64,000 nucleotides of DNA from Nocardioides anomalus (lineage in GTDB: Bacteria; Actinomycetota; Actinomycetes; Propionibacteriales; Nocardioidaceae), in assembly GCF_011046535.1 (NCBI RefSeq), contig NZ_CP049257.1, positions 4,960,001-5,024,000 on the forward strand, written 5' to 3'. Numbering within the stretch: position 1 is the first letter of the stretch; every line of letters starts with the position of its first letter. A program made the position numbers and the translations under genes. The notes beneath the pieces are model-generated. The model was not told the origin of the DNA, did not search any database, and was given only the letters and a program-made list of their open reading frames with translations. Shown piece by piece: positions 26,204-34,870 of this stretch.

Positions 26204-26580
26204 TGCCGGCCCGCCTGCGACCGGCCGACCCCGCCGACGTCGCCGACGCTCTGGCGCGCGTGCGCGCCGGTGAGCCCGAGAAGGGCGACCTCCGGCTGCT
26301 CACCAAGCACTACCTGGCCCTCCTCGAGACCCGCGCCCCGGGGCGCTCCGTCGAGGTCCGCGTCCCGCCGTACGCCGCGGTGCAGGTCGTCGAGGGCGTC
26401 CGCCACACCCGCGGCACCCCGCCCGCGGTCGTCGAGACCGACGCCGAGACCTGGATCGCCCTGGCCACCGGTGAGCTGACGTGGCACGAGGCGCTCGCCG
26501 GCGCCCGGGCCACGGCCTCCGGAGAGCGGACCGACCTCACGCCGTACCTCCCGCTGGGCCGCCCGGCAGGTGCGTCCTAG
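26203..26580 (+). CDS. Sterol carrier family protein
   Basis: 125 residues, ATG overlapping the previous stop (TGATG). The sequence RSVEVRVPPYAAVQVVEG, then RHTRGTPPAVVETDAETWIA and LATGELTWHEALA, has the SCP2-like pattern of the actinobacterial sterol carrier family: a strand-rich core, then the ETD...W...ATG segment and a closing helix. Such proteins are thought to bind hydrophobic ligands. Co-transcription with the HTH regulator is likely. Confidence 0.65.
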   Translation: MPARLRPADPADVADALARVRAGEPEKGDLRLLTKHYLALLETRAPGRSVEVRVPPYAAVQVVEGVRHTRGTPPAVVETDAETWIALATGELTWHEALAGARATASGERTDLTPYLPLGRPAGAS

Positions 26581-26583
26581 GGT
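26578..26583 (+). promoter_or_regulatory. -10 box TAGGGT of the M20 peptidase gene
   Basis: TAGGGT, six bases, ATG 26590. The TAG is the stop codon of the previous gene. Confidence 0.5.
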
Positions 26584-26589
26584 CGAGCC

Positions 26590-27933
26590 ATGACCGACGA
26601 CCTCCGCGCGACGGTGCGCGACCTGATGCCCGCCCTGCGCTCGGACCTGGAGGACCTGGTCCGGATCCCGTCGGTGAGCGCCGACCCGGAGCGGTCCGAC
26701 GAGGTGTGGCGCTCGGCCGAGGCGGTGGCCGAGCTGCTGCGGGGCGCGGGGTGCGACCCGGTCGACGTCGTGTCCGTCGACGGTGCGGCGGCGCCGGCGG
26801 TGATCGCGGAGAAGAAGGGGCCCGAGGGCGCGCCGGTGGTGCTGCTCTACGCCCACCACGACGTGCAGCCGGAGAACGACCCGGCCGACTGGGACTCGCC
26901 GCCGTTCGAGCCGACGGAGCGGGGCGAACGGCTCTACGGGCGCGGCGCGGCCGACGACAAGGCGGGGATCGCGGCGCACCTGGGCGCGCTGCGGGCCTAC
27001 GGCGACGACCTGCCCGTGACGGTGCGCTTCTTCATCGAGGGCGAGGAGGAGGTCGGCTCCGACACGCTGCCGGAGCTGCTGGCGCAGCACCAGGAGCGGC
27101 TGCGGGCCGACGTCATCGTCATCGCCGACTCCGGCAACTGGGACATCGGCGAGCCGGCGCTGACCACGTCGCTGCGCGGGCTGGTGCGCGCCGACATCGA
27201 GGTGCGCACCCTCGGGCACGCGGTGCACTCCGGCATGTGGGGCGGGCTGGTGCCGGACGCGCTCATCACGCTGAGCCGGGTGATCGCCTCGCTGCACGAC
27301 GACGCGGGCAACGTGGCCGTCGAGGGGCTGCGCGGCGGCCCGGCGGCGGACGTGGAGTACCCCGAGGAGCGGCTGCGCGCCGAGTCCGGCGCGCACGGCG
27401 ACGTGGAGTGGATCGGCGACGGCCCCGTCGTGGAGCGGCTCTGGACCCGCCCGGCGCTGAGCGTCACCGGGCTCGACGCGCCCAAGGTCGACGGCGCCTC
27501 CAACACGCTCGTGCCGTCCGCGCGCGCCAAGCTCAGCCTGCGGATCGCGCCGGGCGACACCACGGCCAACGCCGTCGAGTGCCTGCGCCGCCACTGCGAG
27601 GCCCACGTGCCGTGGGGCGCCCAGCTCACCTTCACGGTGGTCGACACCGGCGAGCCGACCCAGATCGACGCCACCGGTCCGGCGTACGACGCGGCGCGGG
27701 CGGCGTTCGAGGAGGCCTGGGACGGCACCGCGCCGATCGACATGGGCGTGGGCGGCTCGATCCCGTTCATCGCCGAGTTCCTCGAGGCCTTCCCGCAGGC
27801 CAGCGTGCTGGTCACCGGTGTCGAGGACCCCGACACCCGCGCCCACGGCGCCAACGAGGGCCTGCACCTGGCCGAGTTCGAGCGCGTCGTCCTGGCCGAG
27901 ACCCTGCTGCTGAGGAACCTCGCCGCGCACTGA
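26590..27933 (+). CDS. M20 family metallopeptidase (dipeptidase)
   Basis: Zinc-dependent peptidase acting on dipeptides or N-acylated amino acids in the cytosol. The 447-residue protein has the metal ligands in order: LLYAHHDVQPEND (~His/Asp), GRGAADDKAGIAAHL (bridging Asp), FFIEGEEEVGSDTLPELL (catalytic Glu and metal Glu), VIADSGNWD, and the C-terminal HGANEGLHLAEFER. The lid domain contains the usual HAVHSGMWGG. The length is normal for the M20 dipeptidase branch. Confidence 0.9.
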   Translation: MTDDLRATVRDLMPALRSDLEDLVRIPSVSADPERSDEVWRSAEAVAELLRGAGCDPVDVVSVDGAAAPAVIAEKKGPEGAPVVLLYAHHDVQPENDPADWDSPPFEPTERGERLYGRGAADDKAGIAAHLGALRAYGDDLPVTVRFFIEGEEEVGSDTLPELLAQHQERLRADVIVIADSGNWDIGEPALTTSLRGLVRADIEVRTLGHAVHSGMWGGLVPDALITLSRVIASLHDDAGNVAVEGLRGGPAADVEYPEERLRAESGAHGDVEWIGDGPVVERLWTRPALSVTGLDAPKVDGASNTLVPSARAKLSLRIAPGDTTANAVECLRRHCEAHVPWGAQLTFTVVDTGEPTQIDATGPAYDAARAAFEEAWDGTAPIDMGVGGSIPFIAEFLEAFPQASVLVTGVEDPDTRAHGANEGLHLAEFERVVLAETLLLRNLAAH

Positions 27934-27988
27934 GCCGCCCCGGAGCGGCGTTGTGCACAAACAGCACCGACCTACTACAGTTTTCGGC

Positions 27989-29401
27989 ATGCTGCGCCCC
28001 GAGTCGCCCGTCGCCGCCCGTCCCGGACCGACGGCGGCCGACCCGGGTCCGGCCGAGGTCGACGTGGCCGTGGTGGGCGGCGGGGCCAGCGGCACGCTGA
28101 CCTCGATCCACCTGATGGCCTCGCGGGCGCACGCGCTCCGCGTCGCGGCGTACGACGCCTCGGGCGGGCTCGGCCAGGGCCTCGCCTACTCGACCACCGA
28201 CCGCCGCCACCTGCTCAACGTCCGCTCGCGCCACATGAGCGCGTTCCCGGACATCCCCGGGGACCTGGTCGAGTGGGCGGAGCGGACCGGTCGGCTGAGC
28301 GATGCGCAGGCGTTCCTGCCGCGGCGCGACTACGCGGTCTACCTGCAGGAGACCCTCGACCGGCTCCGCGACGAGCGCTTCAGCTTCCGCGGCGCGCAGG
28401 TGGTCGACGTCGCGCCCGGCCCCGACGGCTTCGAGCTGAGCACGGCGGACGGCGCCCGCACCCGCGCGCGGGCCGTCGTGCTCGCCCTCGGCAACCAGCG
28501 CCCGGCGCCGCTGGCGACCGCGACCGGGCCGCTGCCGGAGGCCCGCTGGCACCTGGGCGACCCGTGGGACCTCGACCGGCTCACCGCCCTGCCCGCCGAC
28601 GCCACCGTCGTCCTGGTAGGCACCGGCCTCACCGCCGTCGACGCGGCGATCTCGCTGCTCGAGGACGCCCCGGACCGGCGCGTGGTCATGGTCAGCCGGC
28701 ACGGGCTGCTCCCCGAGGCGCACATCGAGCAGCAGTCCACGGCCTGGCTCAGCCCGGTCCCGTCCGGCCCGGTCACCGCCGACGCGCTGGCCGGCCTGCT
28801 GCGCGAGCAGATCGCGGCCGCCGCGCGTCAGGGCGTGGACTGGCGACCGGTCGTCGACGGCCTGCGCGCCCCGACCCAGGGGCTCTGGCAGCGGCTGCCG
28901 CTGGAGGAGCGGGAGCGGTTCCTCGCGACCTACGTCCGCGACTGGGAGGTGCGCCGGCACCGGATGGCGCCCGACGTCGCGGCCCGCCTGGCGTCCTACC
29001 GCGAGGACGGCCGGCTGCTCGTCGTCGGCGGCGGCCTGGCCGCCGTGACCGACCACGGCACCCGCTGCGAGGTGGAGCTGCCCGGGCTGCCGGACGCGCT
29101 CTTCGCGGACGCCGTGGTCAACTGCACCGGCCCGATGACCGACGTCTCGCGCAGCGCCGACCCGCTGGTGCGCTCGCTCGTCCAGCGCGGCGTGCTCACG
29201 CCCGACCCGCTCCGCCTCGGGGTGGCGGCCACGCCGACCGGGGAGGTCCTCGACGTCTCCGGCCAGGTCGTGCCGGGGCTGTTCGTGGTCGGCCCCGCGC
29301 TCAAGGGCGTGCTGTGGGAGTCGACCGCTGTGCCCGAGATCCGCGGCCAGGCCGCCGCACTCGCCCAGCGGCTGCCGGAGCTGGTCCGCGCCGTGGTCTG
29401 A
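27989..29401 (+). CDS. FAD/NAD(P)-binding protein (HpyO/NAD_binding_9 type)
   Basis: 470 residues. The N-terminal dinucleotide site is VDVAVVGGGASGTLTSIHLM; then LGQGLAYSTTDRRHLLNVRS matches the conserved block of the pfam13454 family, and VVLVGTGLTAVDAAISLLED is a second Rossmann motif. The C-terminal block (VVNCTGPMTDVSRSADPLVR) also fits. Members oxidise diverse small molecules, and the substrate cannot be told. ATG 27989 is preferred over GTG 27953 because a TACAGT box lies seven bases upstream and the conserved fold starts ~25 residues later. Confidence 0.8.
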   Translation: MLRPESPVAARPGPTAADPGPAEVDVAVVGGGASGTLTSIHLMASRAHALRVAAYDASGGLGQGLAYSTTDRRHLLNVRSRHMSAFPDIPGDLVEWAERTGRLSDAQAFLPRRDYAVYLQETLDRLRDERFSFRGAQVVDVAPGPDGFELSTADGARTRARAVVLALGNQRPAPLATATGPLPEARWHLGDPWDLDRLTALPADATVVLVGTGLTAVDAAISLLEDAPDRRVVMVSRHGLLPEAHIEQQSTAWLSPVPSGPVTADALAGLLREQIAAAARQGVDWRPVVDGLRAPTQGLWQRLPLEERERFLATYVRDWEVRRHRMAPDVAARLASYREDGRLLVVGGGLAAVTDHGTRCEVELPGLPDALFADAVVNCTGPMTDVSRSADPLVRSLVQRGVLTPDPLRLGVAATPTGEVLDVSGQVVPGLFVVGPALKGVLWESTAVPEIRGQAAALAQRLPELVRAVV

Positions 29402-29408
29402 TGGCCGC

Positions 29409-29936
29409 GTGCGCGTGGCGGTCTTCCTCGGCTCCTCACCCGGCACCGAGCGGCACCGCGACGCGGTCGTGGCCCTGGCCGACGTGCTCGTCGCGGCCGG
29501 CGTCGGCATCGTGTACGGCGGCGCGCGGGTCGGGCTCATGGGCCTGCTCGCGGACGCCGCGCTGGAGGCCGGCGGCGAGGTCGTCGGCGTCATCCCCCGC
29601 GACCTGTTCGACCGCGAGGTCCCGCACCGCGACCTGACAGAGCTGGTCGAGGTCGACTCCATGCACGCCCGCAAGGCACGGATGGCCGAGCTCGCCGACG
29701 CCTTCGTCGCGCTGCCCGGTGGCGTCGGCACGCTGGAGGAGCTGTTCGAGGTCTTCACCTGGCAGCTGCTCGGCATCCACGACAAGCCTGTGCTCCTGCT
29801 CGACCCGGACGGCTTCTTCGACCCGCTGGCCGAGCAGCTGGACCGCATCGTGGCCGGCGGCTACCTCAGCGCCGAGCGCCGCGACCGGCTGGTGCGCGTG
29901 ACCACGCCCGAGGAGCTGCTGGCCGCGCTCGGCTAG
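29409..29936 (+). CDS. LOG family (TIGR00730) nucleotide 5'-monophosphate phosphoribohydrolase
   Basis: 175 residues from GTG 29409, 7 bp after the previous stop. It starts RVAVFLGSSPGTERHR, has VYGGARVGLMGLLADAALEA and the family signature LPGGVGTLEELFEVFTWQLL with the catalytic Arg-Glu region (MHARKARMAELAD). LOG enzymes release the base from cytokinin-type or other nucleoside monophosphates. It overlaps the convergent kinase gene by 4 bp. Confidence 0.9.
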   Translation: MRVAVFLGSSPGTERHRDAVVALADVLVAAGVGIVYGGARVGLMGLLADAALEAGGEVVGVIPRDLFDREVPHRDLTELVEVDSMHARKARMAELADAFVALPGGVGTLEELFEVFTWQLLGIHDKPVLLLDPDGFFDPLAEQLDRIVAGGYLSAERRDRLVRVTTPEELLAALG

Positions 29937-31756
29937 GGGGCCGGCAGGAAGACCCGGAAGGTGCTGCCCTCGCCGAGCTCGGAGTCCACCTCGATGCGAC
30001 CGGCGTGCCGGGTCAGGATGCGGTCCACGATGGTCAGCCCCAGCCCGGTGCCCGGCTGGGCCTTGACCTGGGCGGAGTCGGAGCGGAAGAACTCCCGGAA
30101 CAGCTGGTGCCGGTCCTCGGGGGAGATGCCGATGCCGCAGTCCTGGACGCTGAGCACCACCCACTCGCCGGCGCGGGCGAGGGTGATGGTGACCGGGGAG
30201 CCGGCGCCGGAGTACTTCATGGCGTTGGTGACCAGGTTGGTGACCAGGATGTCCATCTCGGCCGGGTCGCCCAGCGCGACCATGTCGTCGAGGTCGCCGA
30301 CCACGTCGACGCTGACCCGGCGCTGGTCGGCGATCGAGGTCAGGTTGACCACGTCGTCGACCACGTCGTGCAGCGGGACCGGACGGGTCAGCAGCGGCAG
30401 GTGCGGGTCGCCGACCTTGGCCAGCAGGAGGAGGTCCTCCACGACGCGGACCAGACGCACGGCGCCCCGGTCGACGGCGGCCAGCACCTCGGACGCCGAC
30501 GGGTCGAGGTCCTCGCCGTGCTGCAGCAGCTCGATGTTGGCGAGCATCGCGGTCAGCGGGCTCTTGAGCTCGTGGGAGAGCGTGGCGATCAGCTTGCTCT
30601 TGTAGTCGTCGAGCGCCTTGAGCTCGCGGACCAGCTCGCGCTCGCGCTCCAGCGCACGGGCGTTGAGCATGGCGCGGCCCAGGTCGCGGCCGACCTCGAG
30701 GGCCGCGTCGACCTCGGCGTCGGTCCACTCGGCGTCGCCCAGGGCACGGGTCAGCACCAGGCTGCCGAGGCACTCGCGGCCGGCGCCCATCGGCACGAAG
30801 AGCAGCGAGCCGACGCCGATGCCCTCGAGGAACTGCAGGATCTCCTGGAACTCCGCGTCGGAGACCTGCGCGATCTGCGCGTCGTGCGGCGCGTGCCGGG
30901 AGACCATGCCGACCCGCTGCGCCCGCCACGAGGCCGCGGCCGCGCGCTCGGCGATGGAGACGAGGTGCGCGGGCATCTGGATGCGGTTGCCGTCGCCGGA
31001 GTACACGGCGCCGAGGCCGTGGCCGTCCTCGTCGAAGGTGTGCACCCACATGCCCAGCGCGCGGAACCCCTCGACCAGGCTCGGCTGGATCTTCTCCAGC
31101 ATCACGCCGATGTTGCGCTCGCGCGCCGCGTTGCGGACCACCTCGCGGGTGGCCGACAGGACGCGGACCTGCTCGGCGAACGCCTCGCGCTCGACGGCGA
31201 TGTAGAGGGCCCGGGCCGCCTGCTCGGCGTACCGGTTGAGGATCCGGCGGTGCGGCTCGTCGGGGCGTCGGCCGTCACTGGGCACGTCGATCGAGAGCGT
31301 GCCGCGCAGCTCGCCGTCGGGGCCGTACAGCGGGGCGACCAGGAGGTCCATGGGGTGCCAGGCGTCGTCGCCGTCGATCGGCTCGATGTCGGGGACCCAG
31401 CCCCAGCTCTCGACCTGGGAGTCGAGCGCCTCGTGGGCCACGAACTTGAACATGCCCCAGTCCTGGGCGTGCTCGAGCTCCTCCATCAGCCGGGTGATCG
31501 GCGTGAAGGTGCCCTGGAGGGTCTCGCGGGCCTCGTCGCTGCCGGCGACGGCCATCACCTGCATGTGCTGCGAGTCGCGCACCACGCTCACCGCGGCGAC
31601 CTCGAAGCCGGCCAGCTGGGTGATGCCCTCGGCGATCACCAGCAGCGCCTCGTGCGTCGCCCCGTCGGCCCAGCTCGTCGCCTCGTCCGCGTCCACCACC
31701 GCGCCCGCCGTCGCGGACGGGCGTGACCGCACCTCGGCGCGGGGCTCGATCGACAT
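29933..31756 (-). CDS. GAF-domain sensor histidine kinase
   Basis: 607 residues, no membrane segment, so a cytosolic sensor. Two GAF-like regions (~35-195 and ~215-370) precede a HisKA helix with the phosphorylated histidine (LIATLSHELKSPLTAMLANI, ~395) and a HATPase_c domain with N box TNLVTNAMKYS, G1 QDCGIGISPED, F box LFREFFRSD and G2 GTGLGLTIVDRIL. No response regulator is adjacent. Its H box resembles that of the ATPase-less protein at 22833-23502, so the two could work in one relay, but nothing in the sequence proves it. Confidence 0.9.
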   Translation of the reverse strand: MSIEPRAEVRSRPSATAGAVVDADEATSWADGATHEALLVIAEGITQLAGFEVAAVSVVRDSQHMQVMAVAGSDEARETLQGTFTPITRLMEELEHAQDWGMFKFVAHEALDSQVESWGWVPDIEPIDGDDAWHPMDLLVAPLYGPDGELRGTLSIDVPSDGRRPDEPHRRILNRYAEQAARALYIAVEREAFAEQVRVLSATREVVRNAARERNIGVMLEKIQPSLVEGFRALGMWVHTFDEDGHGLGAVYSGDGNRIQMPAHLVSIAERAAAASWRAQRVGMVSRHAPHDAQIAQVSDAEFQEILQFLEGIGVGSLLFVPMGAGRECLGSLVLTRALGDAEWTDAEVDAALEVGRDLGRAMLNARALERERELVRELKALDDYKSKLIATLSHELKSPLTAMLANIELLQHGEDLDPSASEVLAAVDRGAVRLVRVVEDLLLLAKVGDPHLPLLTRPVPLHDVVDDVVNLTSIADQRRVSVDVVGDLDDMVALGDPAEMDILVTNLVTNAMKYSGAGSPVTITLARAGEWVVLSVQDCGIGISPEDRHQLFREFFRSDSAQVKAQPGTGLGLTIVDRILTRHAGRIEVDSELGEGSTFRVFLPAP

Positions 31757-31867
31757 GGGGATCCTGGGGCGAGGGAGGGAGGGGGCAGGCTCAGGCTAGG
31801 CGCTGGTCTAGCCGTTGTCCGGCGAATCAACGACGACGGCCCGGCCACGTCACGGGCGCCCGTCGAT

Positions 31868-31897
31868 GCCCTCGCGAGGGCCCCGCACCCGTAGAGT
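31868..31897 (+). promoter_or_regulatory. purF promoter: -10 TAGAGT with a palindrome over the -35 region
   Basis: TAGAGT (31892-31897) lies six bases before GTG 31904. The perfect 14-bp palindrome gccctcgcgagggc (31868-31881) covers the place of the -35 box and may be an operator. Confidence 0.45.
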
Positions 31898-31903
31898 GGG
31901 GCC

Positions 31904-33466
31904 GTGCCCTACCTCAGCACCGGCGGCCCGTTCCGACCGCAGCGCCGAGGGGGTGACGGTCGGCTCAACCACGACCTCGACCCGCAGGAGAAGGGTCCGC
32001 AGGACGCCTGCGGCGTCTTCGGGGTCTGGGCGCCCGGCGAGGACGTCGCCAAGCTGACCTACTTCGGCCTCTACGCCCTCCAGCACCGCGGCCAGGAGTC
32101 GGCCGGCATCGCGGTCAGCAACGGCCGGCAGATCCTGGTCTACAAGGACATGGGGCTGGTCTCGCAGGTCTTCGACGAGACCACGCTGGACTCGCTCAAG
32201 GGCCACCTGGCCATCGGCCACTCGCGCTACTCCACGACCGGCGCGAGCACCTGGCAGAACGCCCAGCCGACGTTCCGCCCCACCGCCGACGGCTCGATCG
32301 CGCTCGGCCACAACGGCAACCTCATCAACACCCACGAGCTGCGCGGGCTGGTCGAGTCGTTGCCCGACCCCGACGGCGAGCTGCCCCTGCACACCCGGGA
32401 CGTGGAGACCTCGACCAACGACACCGGCCTGGTCACCGCGCTGCTCGCGCACCACCCCGACACCTCGCTCGAGCAGCGGGCGCTCGAGGTCCTGCCGATG
32501 CTGCGCGGCGCGTTCTCCTTCGTCTGGATGAACGAGAACACCCTGTACGCCGCGCGCGACCCGCAGGGCATCCGCCCGCTCGTGCTCGGCCGCCTGGACC
32601 GCGGCTGGGTGGTGGCCTCCGAGGACGCCGCGCTGGCCACCGTCGGCGCCAGCGTGGTGCGTGAGATCGAGCCCGGCGAGCTGATCGCCATCGACGAGCA
32701 CGGGCTGCGGACGCACAAGTTCGCCGAGCCCGCCCGCAAGGGCTGCGTGTTCGAGTACGTCTACCTGGCCCGCCCCGACGCCACCATCAGCGGCCAGTCG
32801 GTGCACGCCGCGCGCGTCGAGATGGGCCGCGAGCTGGCCCGCCAGTTCCCGGTCGAGGCCGACCTGGTCATGCCGGTGCCGGAGTCCGGGACGCCGGCCG
32901 CCGCCGGGTACGCCGAGGAGAGCGGCATCCCGTTCGGCCAGGGCTTCGTCAAGAACGCCTACGTCGGGCGCACCTTCATCCAGCCCAGCCAGACCCTGCG
33001 CCAGCTCGGCATCCGGCTCAAGCTCAACGCCCTCGAGCACATGGTCCGCGGCAAGAAGCTGGTCGTGGTCGACGACTCGATCGTGCGCGGCAACACCCAG
33101 CGCGCCCAGGTCCGGATGCTGCGCGAGGCCGGCGCCCTCGAGGTGCACGTGCGCATCTCCTCGCCACCGGTGAAGTGGCCGTGCTTCTACGGCATCGACT
33201 TCGCCACCCGCGCCGAGCTCATCGCCAACGGCCTGGACGACGAGGAGATCCGCGCCTCCATCGGCGCGGACAGCCTCGGCTACATCTCCCTCGACGGCAT
33301 GGTCAAGGCCACCCGCCAGCCCGACGACGCGCTGTGCAAGGCCTGCTTCACCGGCGAGTACCCCGTCCCGCTCCCCGACGAGAGCCTGCTGGGCAAGCAC
33401 CTGCTGGAGGCGACGCTGCAGTCGCCGACGCTGGGCAAGGCCCTCCCGGTGCTGAACAACCCGTGA
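31904..33466 (+). CDS. purF: Amidophosphoribosyltransferase
   Basis: First committed step of purine synthesis: PRPP plus glutamine to phosphoribosylamine. The 520-residue protein has a ~35-residue propeptide before the N-terminal-nucleophile cysteine (QDACGVFGVW, Cys36), which must be exposed by cleavage. The PRPP site is VVVDDSIVRGNTQ. Cysteines in KGCVFEY, PCFYGID and LCKACFTG match the four iron-sulfur ligands of the Bacillus-type enzyme, suggesting an oxygen-sensitive cluster. It overlaps purM by 4 bp. Confidence 0.95.
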   Translation: MPYLSTGGPFRPQRRGGDGRLNHDLDPQEKGPQDACGVFGVWAPGEDVAKLTYFGLYALQHRGQESAGIAVSNGRQILVYKDMGLVSQVFDETTLDSLKGHLAIGHSRYSTTGASTWQNAQPTFRPTADGSIALGHNGNLINTHELRGLVESLPDPDGELPLHTRDVETSTNDTGLVTALLAHHPDTSLEQRALEVLPMLRGAFSFVWMNENTLYAARDPQGIRPLVLGRLDRGWVVASEDAALATVGASVVREIEPGELIAIDEHGLRTHKFAEPARKGCVFEYVYLARPDATISGQSVHAARVEMGRELARQFPVEADLVMPVPESGTPAAAGYAEESGIPFGQGFVKNAYVGRTFIQPSQTLRQLGIRLKLNALEHMVRGKKLVVVDDSIVRGNTQRAQVRMLREAGALEVHVRISSPPVKWPCFYGIDFATRAELIANGLDDEEIRASIGADSLGYISLDGMVKATRQPDDALCKACFTGEYPVPLPDESLLGKHLLEATLQSPTLGKALPVLNNP

Positions 33467-34518
33467 CCGACTCCTACGCCGAGGCCGGCGTCTCCATCGA
33501 GGCCGCGGACACCGCGGTCGAGCTCATGCGCACCTGGGTCGAGCAGGCTTCCCGTCCCGAGGTGATCGGCGGCATCGGCGGCTTCGCCGGGCTGTTCGAC
33601 GCGACCGCCCTCACGGCGTACAAGCGACCGCTGCTGGCCACCTCCACCGACGGCGTCGGCACCAAGGTCGCCGTGGCCCAGGCCATGGGCGTCCACGACA
33701 CCATCGGCTTCGACCTGGTCGGCATGGTCGTCGACGACCTGGTCGTGTGCGGCGCCGAGCCGCTGTTCATGACCGACTACATCGCCTGTGGCCGGGTCGA
33801 GCCCGAGCGGATCGCCGCGATCGTCAAGGGCATCGCCGCGGCCTGCGTCGAGGCCGGCTGCGCGCTCATCGGCGGCGAGACCGCCGAGCACCCCGGGCTG
33901 ATGGGCGAGGACGAGTACGACGTCGCGGGCGCGACCACCGGCGTGGTCGAGGCCGACCTGCTGCTCGGGCCGGCCCGCGTCCGCCCCGGCGACGCCGTCC
34001 TGGCCATGGCCTCCTCCGGGCTGCACTCCAACGGCTACTCCCTGGTCCGCCACGTCGTGGCCCAGGCCGGCTGGGCCTACGACCGCGACGTGCCCGAGCT
34101 CGGCCGCACCCTCGGCGAGGAGCTCCTCGAGCCGACCCGCATCTACGCGAAGGCCTGCCTCGAGCTCGCCCGCGTCGAGGGCACCCACGCCATGGCCCAC
34201 GTCACGGGCGGCGGCCTGGCCGCCAACCTGGCCCGCGTCATGCCGGAGGAGCTGACCGCCACGCTCGAGCGCGGCACCTGGACCCCGGCGCCGGTCTTCG
34301 ACCTGGTCCGCGGGCTGGGCCGCCTGCCCCAGGCCGACCTGGAGGCCACCCTCAACTGCGGCGTCGGCATGGTCGCGCTGCTCCACCCGACCGGCGTGGA
34401 CGCGGCGATCTCGCTGCTCGCCGAGCACGGGGTCGACGCCTGGCTGGCCGGCGAGGTCCGGGCCGCCGAGGGCACCGGCGGGACGGTCGATCTCGTCGGT
34501 CAGCACCCCGGTTGGTGA
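33463..34518 (+). CDS. purM: Phosphoribosylformylglycinamidine cyclo-ligase (AIR synthase)
   Basis: Closes FGAM to AIR with ATP. 351 residues from GTG 33463, overlapping purF by 4 bp. Motifs: GGIGGFAGLF (~35-44), LATSTDGVGTKVAVA, DDLVVCGAEPLFMTDYIA, CALIGGETAEHPGLM, SSGLHSNGYSLVR, HVTGGGLAANLARVMP and LNCGVGMV. All conserved blocks are present and the length is normal. Confidence 0.95.
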   Translation: MTDSYAEAGVSIEAADTAVELMRTWVEQASRPEVIGGIGGFAGLFDATALTAYKRPLLATSTDGVGTKVAVAQAMGVHDTIGFDLVGMVVDDLVVCGAEPLFMTDYIACGRVEPERIAAIVKGIAAACVEAGCALIGGETAEHPGLMGEDEYDVAGATTGVVEADLLLGPARVRPGDAVLAMASSGLHSNGYSLVRHVVAQAGWAYDRDVPELGRTLGEELLEPTRIYAKACLELARVEGTHAMAHVTGGGLAANLARVMPEELTATLERGTWTPAPVFDLVRGLGRLPQADLEATLNCGVGMVALLHPTGVDAAISLLAEHGVDAWLAGEVRAAEGTGGTVDLVGQHPGW

Positions 34519-34583
34519 CGACCACCCCCGCTGGGATGGGCGTTACACACGGAAACGTGACCAATTCCGGGTGGGGGTGTGCA

Positions 34584-34609
34584 GGAACAGCCAGGCACCG
34601 GGTAGCGTT
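34584..34609 (+). promoter_or_regulatory. ECF-type promoter, GGAAC-N17-CGTT
   Basis: GGAAC at 34584-34588 and CGTT at 34606-34609 match the -35/-10 pair of actinobacterial ECF sigma factors (SigE-like). It lies 73 bp before the DUF3073 start and implies stress-dependent expression. An overlapping TAGCGT (34603-34608) could also serve the main sigma factor. Confidence 0.5.
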
Positions 34610-34681
34610 GTCGGCACGAGAACTCTTTGAGACGCCCGGGAGCCTTGTTGCCCCGGCCGAGTGTGCGAGGGGGCTGACCCT

Positions 34682-34867
34682 ATGGGGCGCGGCCGTGCAA
34701 AAGCCAAGCAGACGAAGGTCGCCCGCGACCTGAAGTACCGGACCCACGAGACGGACTTCGGCGCGTTGGCCAACGAGCTCCACAAGGAGAGCGGTGACGC
34801 TCCCGACGAGGTGGACCCGGAAGTCCTGGAGAAGTGGTCGGACTACGCCGGCCCGAGCCGGGACTAG
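34682..34867 (+). CDS. DUF3073 family protein
   Basis: 61 residues. MGRGRAKAKQTKVARDLKYR is the hallmark start of DUF3073, a small basic-then-acidic protein conserved across actinobacteria; the middle HETDFGALANELHKES also fits. The basic N-terminus suggests nucleic-acid contact, but no function is known. A GAGGGGG stretch precedes ATG 34682 at usable spacing. Unlike most neighbours it has a long leader (~70 nt after the ECF-type promoter). Immediately downstream lies the 137-bp repeat array. Confidence 0.9.
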   Translation: MGRGRAKAKQTKVARDLKYRTHETDFGALANELHKESGDAPDEVDPEVLEKWSDYAGPSRD

Positions 34868-34870
34868 TCA

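Noticed and set aside
34519..34600. Hairpin between caccccc (34523) and gggggtg (34573) as purM terminator
   Set aside because: A 7-bp arm with a 43-base loop is too weak to claim in this base composition.
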